A stretch of 64,000 nucleotides of DNA from Zygnema cylindricum. Taxonomy: Eukaryota > Streptophyta > Zygnematophyceae > Zygnematales > Zygnemataceae. Numbering within the stretch: position 1 is the stretch's first letter; every line of letters starts with the position of its first letter. The stretch lies in NCBI GenBank assembly GCA_037447655.1, contig JBBHKE010002008.1, forward strand, positions 1-64,000. The letters run 5' to 3'. Below are positions 34,444 through 44,786 of the stretch, in pieces. Under the pieces are notes generated by a model, which ran no database searches, had not been told where the DNA came from, and was given only the letters and a program-made list of their open reading frames with translations. The translations under genes were made by a program, and so were the position numbers.

Positions 34444-36160
34444 TGGCATATGCTGAAAGACCAAGTGGGAACCGAAGTGCAACTTGAACAATTTTTTAGA
34501 GATGAGGAGGAATACACAAGTTGAGTTGTGGTATGCGATAACCGAAGCGGTAACTCCTCAACATGTTAAGATTACGTGCAAAATAAAAATAGTGATAAAA
34601 AGGGTAGCGTTGGAAAGAGGGATTGTTGGTAAGATGTCCATCTTGAGAACTAAGAGGAGCCGTAATGGTTTTAGGACACCCTTTTACATTTTTGACTAAA
34701 CAACCACCCACACATGGACAAAGATCCAAGGATGTATGAATAGTAAAACAAGGGTTGACAAGCAAAAGAGAACAACAAGAACAATGGACTAAAGATGGAG
34801 GGGTAGAAACAAGAACCCTTGAGCGAGGTTTGATTTGTGTGTGAGCAGATTGAGTTACGAAATCGGTTCATGTAAGAGACCTAAGGGTGGGTCGGCTAGA
34901 GGAGGGGTTGAATGCATGTCCTATGGTGATGGTGGAAGAAAAGCATCCAAAAGCAGGGTGTGATTGCTCTTGATGATGAGGAGGGCAAGGTCAAAGTGTA
35001 GATGAGGGTACAGGATGGTTTTCCCGAGGTTGGGGAGAGGATTTGGGAGCAAAGGGAGCATTTGGGTGAAAAGGTTGGGTTGAGGGTTCAACGGTGGGTG
35101 GATGAGAAGACAAGTCGAGAGAGTGAGACGACAATCGGAAGGTGTTTCGTAGTGAAGGATGCCCATGAGATGAAGTGTAAAAAGAGCGTGACGCTCATTG
35201 TTTTTTAGGGGCAATAGGAAAATATAAGGTTGGAAAGGAAGATACTAAACAAAAATGAATTCCTAAACTTTTTGGTTGTTGTGTGCCACCCGCGTTGTGG
35301 AAAACTAAACACGCTCACCAAGGTGCCCAAGTGTCCACTCACCACAAAGTGTCTAGGTGTGCACTCATCACAAAGTTTCTAGGTGTGCACTCACTACAAC
35401 GGAATTGCCAAACCAAGTCGGTATCGCCAAACCAAGTCGTCTTTTTTGTGTTGCTATGTGCGACTGCGAGAGGGAAAATTTATATTTGGACGTCTGAGCA
35501 AGAGAAAAGAGGATAAAACGAAGAGGAAAGGGGGAATCAACCAAAACTTGATGACCATTAGAAAACTAAGGAAAAACAAAACACGAGATATTCGGTTATA
35601 AAAAGAGAATTCACTACAAGTTTTGTCGTTCAAGTACCCGGATGTGAAAATCCATAACTCGTTTACAAGAAAAGAGTCAAAAATAAAAAAGGAAAATTGA
35701 CGCCGAAGCTTGCGAAAACGTTCAGAACAAAAATAGCAAACAGAAGGGAATAAATTTAGTATGAGGAAAATAAATGTTGAAAGCGCTTTAGGTGGTATCT
35801 GAAATTGAAATTTGTTTGTAAGTTGGAAAATAAATGGTCGAAAAACACATGAAGGCATGGCCAAATGTTCAAAGAGGCCATATTAGTATGAATCAAATTT
35901 GAGTGGCCCAATCATGAGTCGACGCCGCTATGTGATACTTTTTATGTTATTTTGTACGAGATAATAATTAGCAATTAAAGTTTGCACATTACAATATCTA
36001 AACGCCACCTAAATTAATGTAGTCGATGTTAATCAAACAGTTCATATGTAAAGGAAAATGTTTGAATATTAACACTATTTTAGGTTCAATGGTCGTTATA
36101 ATGGGCGCCGATATATTATTATTAACATTAATAGCTTACGAACTTCGTCCTGTTCGCATA
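34444..36160. other. Unassigned sequence right of element B
   Basis: No recognised gene. Minus-strand open stretches (34496-34871, 34921-35214) are proline-, leucine- and serine-rich and could be the 5' part of the LINE remnant at 19850-21280, since both flank element B on the same strand. I cannot show homology. A short direct repeat CTAGGTGTGCACTCA occurs twice at about 35352-35395. Confidence 0.35.
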
Positions 36161-36219
36161 CTTAGTATTATATAATTTTTTTTAACAGCCAAGTCTTTTT
36201 TTACATTTTTGTATTTTTA

Positions 36220-36960
36220 GGGTGCAATCTGGTTCTTAATATTATTGCTATTATCATTATTACTATTATTATTATGCCTATTACTCTTATTACAATTACT
36301 AATATTATTGTTACTATTATTACTATTGCTGTTATTATTATTTTGTTATTATAATTATTACTATTATTATTATTACAATTATTATTTTTACAGTTTTATT
36401 TTTGTTTATAGTGCATTTTGAGTTTTGGTTTTCTTACATTTATTTTTTGTTTCACTTATATGGTGCACTTTTAGTCTGCTTTCTAATATTTTATGGTCAA
36501 GTCTTTTTTTTATTTCCTTTTTTGTTGTTTTTTTTTTTTTTTTTTTCTCTTTTTATTTTTACCAGTTTATTTATTATTTTTCTTTCTTTATTTGATGAAA
36601 CATTCGATTATTAATTTATATGTATTTATTTATTGTAATACTTATTGATTTATTCAATGGTTTATTTAATTAATTCTTGACCTATTGATTTATTTTTTGG
36701 GCTATTGACTGACTTATTTCTTGAATTATTGGTTTACTTATTTATTTATTTATTGATTCATTTATTTACTTATTTATTTACTTATTTCCTTATTTATTTA
36801 TTTATTTATTAGTTTATTGGTTTATTCATTTATTTATTCATTTGCTAATTTACTTGTGCATTTCTTTATTTATGTTCTTATTTATTTACCTATCTATTTA
36901 TTTATGTATTTATCTCTTTACGTATTTATTTCCTTTTTTATTTATTTATTTATTTTTGTA
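36220..36960. repeat. ATT and ATTT microsatellite tracts
   Basis: Imperfect trinucleotide ATT/TTA runs at about 36235-36400, a T-rich patch, then imperfect TTTA/TTTC tetranucleotide runs at about 36605-36960. The ORFs on the plus strand here are products of the repeat. Confidence 0.9.
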
Positions 36961-37099
36961 TACTGACGCCATAACCTCCACTGGTGCACAATTCCTAATT
37001 CTATCATTTCCTCAAAAACCGAAACTGCTTTTACAAACATCAAATGCCACACTAAATCCACCACCACACAAAACCATCCATTCCTCACCTCTCCTGCCA

Positions 37100-37370
37100 G
37101 ACTCCTCTCTCCCCCCTTAACCCCCTCTCTCTCCCCCCTTAACCCCCTCTCTCTCCCCCCATAACCCCCTCTCTCTCCCCCCCCCTAGGCTTACCACTGT
37201 ACTTGAGGCCCTCGGCCTGGGCTATACTCCCCTTCTCCCTACCCCCCTATCCCTACCCCCCCCCATCATACCCCTCTTTACTCCCACCTTACCCGCCGCC
37301 CCTCCCCCTCCCCCTCGCTATCCCTCTCCCTCTCTCTCTCCCTCCCCCCCCCCCCCCCCCTATTTTGCAA
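37100..37370. repeat. C/T-rich tract with a CCCCTTAACCCC unit
   Basis: A strand-asymmetric polypyrimidine block. It begins with three to four copies of a roughly 28-bp unit (CCCCCTTAACCCCCTCTCTC) at 37110-37190 and ends in long C runs (37340-37362). The minus strand has many G runs and could form G-quadruplexes. It is not the plant telomere repeat. Confidence 0.85.
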
Positions 37371-37429
37371 GCCGGCACTTTCGACCCCTTTTGGCCTCCC
37401 ACGGAGCGCAAGCCCCATAGTACAAAGTA

Positions 37430-37945
37430 CAACGGAACTGTACGGAAATAAAAACTGTACGGATGACGGAATTGTACGGATAATGGAAATGTACGGAGAA
37501 TTGAATTGGACGTGCATCAGAACTACACGGATAACGGAACTGTACGGAAAACGGAATTGTACGGAGAGCGAAGCTGTTCGGAAATGGAATTGTACGAAGA
37601 TCAAAAGTGTACGGATGACGTAACTGTACGGATAATTGAACTGTACGGACAATAGAACTGGACGTGCACCAGAACTACACGGATAACAATATGTACGGAA
37701 AAGGGAACCGTAAGGCCAACAAAAGAACCAAACTGTACGGACATCGAAACTGAAGGGAAAACAGAATTGTACGGACAATGTAACCGTATGGACAACGGAA
37801 TTGTAGGGAAAACAAAATTGTACGGACAAGGGAATTGTTAGAACAACGGAACCGTACGGATAGCATAACTGTACGGATAGCAGATCTGTGCGGAGAACAG
37901 AACTGCACGGACGACAGAATTGTACGGACAATCAGAGCTCTGCGG
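37430..37945. repeat. 18-bp minisatellite built on TGTACGGA
   Basis: About 27 degenerate units of roughly 18 bp of the kind CGGAACTGTACGGATAA. A higher-order repeat is visible: the block with GGACGTGCA(T/C)CAGAACTACACGG occurs near 37508 and 37660. Because 18 is divisible by three, a long minus-strand ORF opens across it, which I regard as incidental. Confidence 0.9.
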
Positions 37946-38035
37946 GCAACATGTTGCCACGTGTCGCTTCGTCGGATGCTTCGTCGAAGGCTGCGAGGGG
38001 GAGACAGAAGTACTGATCGAGTTTTCCGTCTATCA

Positions 38036-38232
38036 TTTTGTACCAGAACTAGATGTACGGTGAATTACAGTAACGTACGGTACTGTACAAAAACGTACTG
38101 AACTATTTTGAACATGTACGGTACCATACTGAATTGTACTGCATGGTACTGCACGGTACTGTAAGATACTTTGTTGTACGGTAATGTACGGTACTGTATT
38201 GAACTGTATTGTACGGTACTGTACGGAATCTT
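38036..38232. repeat. Second GTAC-rich array (GTACGGTACTGTA type)
   Basis: Short units of 10-13 bp made of GTACGGTACTG and variants run to 38232. GTAC occurs far above expectation. It is separated from the 18-bp array by about 90 bp of ordinary sequence. Confidence 0.8.
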
Positions 38233-39124
38233 GCGACTTTTTGGCCCCGCGGGGTGCCGAAGGCGTCCGCGACCGCTCGTTTAGGGTTTATTTTTTCTGT
38301 TTTTGTTTTTTTTTTAATTAAAAAAACACCCCAAAACCCAAGACCCTATTTCTCCGCGAGGTGCCGAAGGTCCCACACTTGTATGGGGGCTTGTTCGAAT
38401 TGTATTGTACTGAACCTTGCGGGATTGAGGCCACGCCTCGTTTTCTCTGCGCGACTGTATGTTTATGGTTATTTTAGGAAAAGGGTTATTTAAGGGAATT
38501 GATCATGACAGTGGCTGCTTTGGTTGCGCACAGTCACTTACGTCATTCTGTCAAAAAACGTACGTTTGAAGTAAACATTGGTACAAATAAATTACCGTTG
38601 AGTGTAAATTTGACGGTCAATCGGTTGGACATTTTTGACTTTCATAATATTGTTTCAACTGCTTAAAATTTTGCCTTGCAAACGTCGACCGTCATAATAA
38701 AATTAGCAATTCACACGGCCGGCAAGCGTTTACGGTAACAAAACTGCGGCGACCATATGTAAATAAAATGGTTGCAGACAGTCACTTTTTGTCGTTATGT
38801 GAGCTCCACGGTGAAGGCACTCAGGGCAAGGTTCCATTAGGGAAAAAATGATGTTGTTTACTGAAAGCCGTACTGTGTCATACAGTGCCGTACCAAAGAA
38901 AAATAAATGTAAGAAAAACAAGGCTACTGAATGAGGGATTTAATTCTCCACGTTTATGGGCGTAAACGTGGACCGTCGGATGCATTATCGGATACGCCGT
39001 CGTCTGACACTTTCAATTCGCAACAAGTGACCCAAAGTAGGTCAATTCTCAGCGCCTGAACGAATACCGTCGTGCCTCGTGGAAAAGAGAACAAATATCC
39101 ACGACGACCGAGCGACCAGATGAA
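38233..39124. other. Unassigned sequence left of element D
   Basis: The segment (G/C)GGGGTGCCGAAGG occurs twice (about 38250 and 38357), separated by a poly-T/A run. No supported ORF or RNA gene. It ends in TACAC (39125-39129), the left target duplication of element D. Confidence 0.4.
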
Positions 39125-39129
39125 TACAC

Positions 39130-40321
39130 TGTTGAAATTTAAGTATTTTCTAGGTCTAGAGATTGTAAAATAAAAAGGTAAAAAGGGGACACTGACAACC
39201 TACCTCTAACTCTTCACTCAAGTCCCCACACTTGTCGCAATCACTAAAGACTTGAAGAGGAGTTAGATCCATGGCTGCCTAGGCTGTCCAAAGTGGACAG
39301 GAAGGCATTTCTTAATAGAGTTATCTAAAAGGTGTGACGGACCCAGGATTTGATCTTGGTACTTGCCGTCCGTTATACTAGCCGTTCGCTTTAACCAACA
39401 AGTCTAAATACAGTGCTAGAGTACAATAGGTTTGACAAATATTTATATTTGTACACGTAGACTAGTTCGTCTAACGGGAATAGATACGTAATACATAGAT
39501 ACAATTTTGTATAGTACATAGTACGATTTAATGTATTTTATGAAACGGATACCGCGCATTTGTTTCGAACGCGAAACAAATATCGCACGTATATTTTCAA
39601 CGGCTACAATTGTATCCGGTTTGATCAAACGGCCACGATAGGCGCCGCGATCACGGATTATGTACTTTTGGCGTTTTTCAGTCATCGCCACGTCATGTGA
39701 CACGTGGCGCGACAATGTTGGATTGCGGCGACTCCGGTGATTGCGGTAACAAATCCGGCTATGACATGTGTTGACATTTTTGGCCATGTTGTACAATGGT
39801 CGTACTGAAAGTACACCGCACCTGTACTTTTCTGTACGACACACTAATATGATTGGTGTCGTACTTCAGTAGATAGAGTTTTAGAGAGGGAATAGGACTT
39901 AGAATATTTTGGGTAAGTAGCTGCCTCTCCCAGAGAGCACCTTGTATAAATGGCAATCTTTGGCCAGCCATAACTATTAATTTATTTGACCATTTTCAGT
40001 GATTCTTTTTGATGCGGACTCAAGGGAGTCCAAGCTACACAGGGGTATAGTCAATCAGAGGTTTTGTTTTCCAAGGTGGCTGTATTTCTAAGGGAAAGTC
40101 AAAGTGGGTGAATGTGTCCAAATCTCATATTCTAACTTTGCATTCTGTGGTGGAACTGAGCACACAGAAAGTGTTATTTCACAGGGGTGAATCTATATTG
40201 GGGTTCTGACTGTCAAGGGGGTCAGTCATTTGGGTTTGTATCAACTTGGAGGCGGCACTATCTAGATTAGCTTCTTTTGGATCTGCATATTTTGAGGTCC
40301 AATGGAGGTCTCAGAGTTTCA
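39130..40321 (+). repeat. 5' LTR of element D
   Basis: 1192 bp, TGTTGAAATTTAAG to CAGAGTTTCA. TATA-like TGTATAAATGG at about 39943. Antisense tRNA-like module at 39347-39406. The gag ATG lies at 40302, 20 nt before the LTR end. Confidence 0.9.
39347..39406 (-). promoter_or_regulatory. tRNA-like A-box/B-box module in D 5' LTR
   Basis: On the minus strand, TAGACTTGTTGG followed by TTAAAGC (A-box and D-arm) and GATCAAATC (B-box, perfect to GWTCRANNC). The B-box sits in a T-arm-like CCAAG-loop-CCTGG. The span of 60 nt is tRNA-like. No acceptor stem is kept. Confidence 0.65.
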
Positions 40322-41249
40322 GGTTATGGGCCCACCATCTTGGGTGCCTATGTTCGATGGAACAGACTTTACTTATTGGGAGTTTACAATGGCGGGATTG
40401 CTTTTCGAGAAGCACTTATGGGGAATTGTTTCGGGACAAGTGAGATGTCTACCACCTGGCTTTGGAGGAGCTTACTATGGAGATTCATCTGAGGCTGCCC
40501 AGAATATCAACCGGAGTTCAGATGCAACGGAAGGTGAAGGGAAGAATCTTTTCGTGGATGGGGAAATAGGGGAGAAGGAAAAAGGGACACCTATGGTTAG
40601 GGTAGCTAGGCTCTCAGCTATGGTACAACATGTAGGGATTAAAACTGAAGAAAATGACAGAAAAATATGGGAATACAAAAACACTATAGCAAAACATCTA
40701 ATACTTAGATATGTGTCTAAGTCGATAGCTATCACTCTTTTAAGTCTAACCAAGTCTTCAGAGATATGGGAAGCACTAATTCAGATTTATAAGAGTGACA
40801 CTATTCAGAGGCAGCAATTAGTAAAACAAGAAATAGATGCCTACGTTTATAAAAGCGGTAGCATGATAGAGTTTTGCAATGATATTGCTGCGTTATATGT
40901 TGAGCTAGCTAGTGCGAGATATGTAGAATCTGAGGAGAGTAAGATTAATACACTACTTATGAAACTCCCAAGTGAGTACGAAAACATTATTTGTCGTATG
41001 CATGCAATGGATGGCTCCTCATGGACTTGGAGCTTTACCATGGGGATAATTCTTGTAAGGGAAAGCACTTTGGAGCTTCGTAGGGGAAGGGACAGGGTCA
41101 ATGCTTTTTCAGCTGGTGGAGATTGGCGGAAGCGTGAGGAGAGGAACGGCGGTGACGAGCGGAAGCGTGAAGAGAGGAACAGTGGTGACGAGCGAGAGCT
41201 TGATGAGAGAAAGAAAGACAAAGGTAAACCTTATCAGAACTTTGGTTGA
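40302..41249 (+). CDS. gag: Element D gag
   Basis: 315 codons from an ATG inside the LTR. It starts MEVSEFQVMGPPSW, where QVMGPP is encoded by the primer site. It has the copia gag hallmarks: an early FDGTDFTYWEF segment, a central LLMKLPSEYENI block, and a basic, RE/RK-repeat tail (about residues 275-315). A TGA ends it at 41247-41249. In the sister element F the same codon is GGA, and the frame runs on through the zinc knuckle, so the stop is a recent nonsense change. The product would form virus-like particles in the cytoplasm. Confidence 0.8.
   Translation: MEVSEFQVMGPPSWVPMFDGTDFTYWEFTMAGLLFEKHLWGIVSGQVRCLPPGFGGAYYGDSSEAAQNINRSSDATEGEGKNLFVDGEIGEKEKGTPMVRVARLSAMVQHVGIKTEENDRKIWEYKNTIAKHLILRYVSKSIAITLLSLTKSSEIWEALIQIYKSDTIQRQQLVKQEIDAYVYKSGSMIEFCNDIAALYVELASARYVESEESKINTLLMKLPSEYENIICRMHAMDGSSWTWSFTMGIILVRESTLELRRGRDRVNAFSAGGDWRKREERNGGDERKREERNSGDERELDERKKDKGKPYQNFG
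40322..40337 (+). other. Half-tRNA(iMet) primer site of element D
   Basis: GGTTATGGGCCCACCA abuts the LTR. It is complementary over 16 nt to the D/anticodon-arm part of plant initiator tRNA-Met (UGGUGGGCCCAUAACC). The ATG in it is the complement of the CAU anticodon and is in frame with gag. Confidence 0.85.
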
Positions 41250-42227
41250 AAGAGAGGGAGAGGAAAAGAAAGGGGAGATTTGAAAAAGGGGGTTTGCTTC
41301 TTTTGTAGGGAACCGGGTCAATATATGGAGGAATGCCCTTGTTTGGAAAAACTTAGAAGTTGGAATATGGATGAGGAGGAAGAAGGGGAAGAGGAGAAAG
41401 AGGATGAAGATATTTTAGAGCTTCTCCGGATTAGTAGTATGGGGAAGAGAGAAAAGCACACAGAAATTCCATGAAAGCAAAAGTGTGCTTTTGGAGGTAT
41501 AAGGGAAGTAAAGAGAGAGGAGATACTTGAGGGAGTTCAAAATATTGAGGATAGTTTCATAGATATTTTGGAAACAGAAAACTGGTCGGAAAAGGAGACT
41601 TCAACAGATTCTGAGGAAAGGGGAGAATTAATTCTAGAGGGGGATTTAAAGGATATGGGAGAAGAGAAATATTTGACTAAAGGTTTAGGGGAGAAAAAAT
41701 ATTTATTGGGAATTAAAATAGAAAGTGATAGTGGAAAGAATTGCATGGGAGAGAGTGAGGGAAGTTCAAAAAATGGGGTAATTATCATGGATAAAAATAT
41801 GAGTACGAAAGATGTAGATCTTACGAGGAACTTAGTGGGGACTAGTGTTTTTTGGGAATATTTGGGGGTGGATGGATTTGACATCACTACTTGTTGTGAT
41901 GTCGCTTCTGAAGATGTGCCTGTAAAAGGGTTATCATCCGGGTATGTGTTGTAGGTTGGGGATGGGGCTGACTGTTGGAAATAAAAAAGGGAAAGTAGAT
42001 TCTGGTTGGATGAAAAGGGGAGAAGGTGGAAAAAATCTTTGATCGGATTTATGAAAAGTGGCATGCAAAATAAAATGTATGATCAACAAGATGAAATTAT
42101 TTTTGGTCATCTAATACACTTTCTTAAATATAAAAGAATTTGCTTGAAGCTTCATGAAGGAAAAATGAAAAATGAAAGGAAAATATATATATATATATAT
42201 GTATTTGTTGTTTTTGATGGGAGTTGA
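41250..42227 (+). pseudogene. Element D vestigial pol frame
   Basis: This stays in the gag frame after the TGA. It begins with the nucleocapsid knuckle CFFCREPGQYMEEC, where the His is Gln. An acidic stretch and KCAFGGIREVK follow. Then come relics of RT and RNase H: GEKKYLLGIKIE (compare GEAKYILGIQVE in element A), NGVIIMDKNMS, NLVGT, GFDITTCCDVASED and GLSSGYVL (compare DITTWSDASYGDAP and TSGYVLYVGDG). Protease, integrase and the RT core are absent. Further stops at 41472-41474 and 41952-41954 break it here, whereas element F keeps it open for 353 codons. Confidence 0.7.
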
Positions 42228-42255
42228 AAGTAAGTAGACTAGAAAATAAGGGGAG

Positions 42256-43447
42256 TGTTGAAATTAAAGTATTTTCTAGGTCTAGAGATTGTAAAATAAA
42301 AAGGTAAAAAGGGGACACTGACAACCTACCTCTAACTCTTCACTCAAGTCCCCACACTTGTCGCAGTCACTGAAGACTTGAAGAGGAGTTAGATCCATGG
42401 CTGCCTAGGCTGTCCAAAGTAGACAGGAAGGCATTTCTTAATAGAGTCATCTAAAAGGTGTGACGGACCCAGGATTTGATCTTGGTACCTGCCGTCCGTT
42501 AAACTAGCCGTTCGCTTTAACCAACAAGTCTAAATACAGTGCTAGAGTACAATAGGTTTGACAAATATTTATATTTGTACACGTAGACTAGTTCGTCTAA
42601 CGGGAATAGATACGTAATGCATAGATACAGTTTTGTATAGTACGGAGTACGATTTAATGTATTTTATGAAACGGATACCGCGCATTTGTTTCGAACGCGA
42701 AACAAATATCGCACGTATATTTTCAACGGCTACAATTGTATCCGGTTTGATCAAACGGCCACGATAGGCGCCGCGATCACGGATTATGTACTTTTAGCGT
42801 TTTTCAGTCATCGCCACGTCATGTGACACGTGGCGCGACAATGTTGGATTGCGGCGACTCCGGTGATTGCAGTAACAAATTCGGCTATGACACGTGTTGA
42901 CATTTTTGGCCATGTTGTACAATGGTCGTACAGAAAGTACACCGCACCTGTACTTTTCTGTACGACACACTAATTTGATTGGTACCGTACTTCAGTAGAT
43001 AGAATTTTAGAGAGGAAATAGGACTTAGAATATTTTGGGTAAGTAGCTGCCTCTCCCAGAGAGCACCTTGTATAAATGGCAAACTTTGGCCAGCCATAAC
43101 TATTAATTTACTTGACCATTTTTAGTGATTCTTTTTGCTGCTGACTCAGGGGAGTCCAAGCTACACAAGGGTATAGTCGGTCAGAGGGTTTGTTTTCCAC
43201 GGTGGCTGTATTTCTAAGGGAAAGTCAAAGTGGGTGAATGTGTCCAAATCTCATATTCTAACTTTGCATTCTGTGGTGGAACCGAGCACACAGAAAGTGT
43301 TATTTCACAGGGGTGAATCTATATTGGGGTTCTGACTGTCAAAGGGGTCAGTCATTTGGGTTTGTATCAACTTGGAGTCGGCACTATCTAGATTAGCTTT
43401 TTTTGGATCTGCATATTTTGAGGGCCAATGGAGGTCTCACAGTTTCA
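42256..43447 (+). repeat. 3' LTR of element D
   Basis: 1192 bp, same length as the 5' LTR, with a small number of substitutions by eye. Preceded by the polypurine tract AAAATAAGGGGAG. It carries the same tRNA-like module (42473-42532). Confidence 0.9.
42473..42532 (-). promoter_or_regulatory. tRNA-like A-box/B-box module in D 3' LTR
   Basis: Same boxes as in the 5' LTR: TAGACTTGTTGG and GATCAAATC on the minus strand, 60 nt end to end. Confidence 0.6.
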
Positions 43448-43452
43448 TACAC

Positions 43453-44085
43453 GTCGCATATGACATATGCCTTCCGCCAGGGAGGTTGCGTGGCGACCGG
43501 AAGCCGCAAGAAAATCTTTGACGGAAGATATTGTTACACGCTTCTGTTGGTATCCACTAACCATTCTGACATTTTCGAACGCTTTTACATATCTTACGTT
43601 TCGTCCGCTACATATTTAATTCAATACGTCGTACAAGTCACTTTTTACCTTTCGCTGGTACAAATATGTTGTCACAATTTGCTCTCAGAGATTCTTTGAA
43701 GATTACCAGAATCATATTCATCTATTTCGTGAACTAATCAAAATGTGCCACGCAAAACAAATGTTGGCTACTAACCTGACACAATGGAGCGATCGCCTCA
43801 GTATACGAATTTTTGACGTTTATAGAGAGCGCCTAATGAAACAACGCTCTTAGCCGCAAAATTGAAATTTAATCCTCTGAGCATTACATTGTACTTAGAC
43901 AAAGTGAAACAAAACCTTTTCAAATTGAAGTACTATAAATCTCGTACGGAAATATTATAACGCACGAAATGAAATAAACTTTTATAATAAAACGAACCGG
44001 CGTAGAAATATCATTTTAAATTAAATAACAAAAATTAGCGTCGTCACGCGCGACGAAATCGAGCCACACTATTTACAAACTCAAC
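43453..44085. other. Unassigned sequence between element D and the MITE
   Basis: No supported gene. A short AT-rich stretch with scattered CGTACG motifs. It may belong to the 5' flank of the transposase gene. Confidence 0.4.
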
Positions 44086-44093
44086 ATACTTAC

Positions 44094-44786
44094 TAGAGGT
44101 CGTAAACTGTCAACCGAAACCGTGACTGACCGTTAACCGACTGCCCACGCCGGATCTGGAACGGATTCGGTTGCCAAATTTTGAGGGCTGGGCGGTTGCG
44201 GTCAGTTGATTCACCAGAATAAAAAAAAACGGTCGGTTACGGTCGGTCAACCAAAAAACCTAAAAAAATGAAAATTTTGTACTGTCCATACAATCCAACA
44301 TTATTATACTTTGTAATTTTTGGTATCGTAGAAGTACGTGACATCATGATTAGCGTCACAAATCTGACACGAATTTGTAGTAAACTGTTTATTTCGCAAA
44401 ACTTTAGGGAACGCGACAAAGCATCGCAAATCTGACATGGTAGTACACTTCATTTCACAAATCTTAGGGAATACGACAAAGCGTCGCAAATCTGACACGT
44501 TAGTAACACTATTCATTTCGCAAATCTAAGGCAACGCGACAAATCGTAATTATTGGCTTATTCATACGTGGTACATAAGTTAATTTTGTACAATTTATGT
44601 TATGGGCGGGCACGTTTAAAGGCGAGAAATCGAGTTTCAGTTAACTTTTATTTTCGTAAAAGCCGATCGGTTAACGGTTAACAATTTTGGAGCGTGACAT
44701 AACACGGTCAGTCGTCGGTTACTTAGATTTTGAAAAAAAAAACGGTTAGTTTCAGTTATGTAAAATTTTGACTTTTGCGACCTCTA
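44094..44786. mobile_element. hAT-type MITE, 693 bp
   Basis: Ends TAGAGGTCGTAAA and, inverted, TAGAGGTCGCAAA: short terminal inverted repeats that fit the hAT pattern. Flanked by 8-bp duplications ATACTTAC (44086-44093) and ATACTCAC (44787-44794), seven of eight identical, the duplication size typical of hAT. Subterminal zones on both sides carry many AACCG/CGGTT motifs, as expected for transposase binding sites. There is no transposase ORF, so it is non-autonomous. Confidence 0.8.
44358..44545. repeat. Three-unit ~61-bp minisatellite inside the MITE
   Basis: Units containing GGGAACGCGACAAAGC(A/G)TCGCAAATCTGACA recur about three times with 60-63 bp spacing. Confidence 0.75.

Larger units (their letters stand above)
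39130..43447 (+). mobile_element. Copia derivative element D, 4318 bp, vestigial pol
   Basis: Two LTRs of exactly 1192 bp each (39130-40321, 42256-43447) and a perfect target duplication TACAC (39125-39129, 43448-43452). The interior of only 1.93 kb holds a full gag and a short downstream frame. That frame matches scattered C-terminal pieces of copia pol but lacks protease, integrase and the RT core. It must depend on enzymes from another element such as an intact relative of A. Element F has the same layout, so this is a lineage and not a single deletion. Confidence 0.85.

Noticed and set aside
37110-37190. Telomere-like repeat
   Set aside because: The unit CCCCTTAACCCC with CT runs does not match CCCTAAA or other known plant telomere units and is short.
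37278-37931. Minus-strand ORF of 217 codons with repeats of VQF and PY
   Set aside because: It is a by-product of the 18-bp minisatellite, whose unit length is a multiple of three. No start context or domain.
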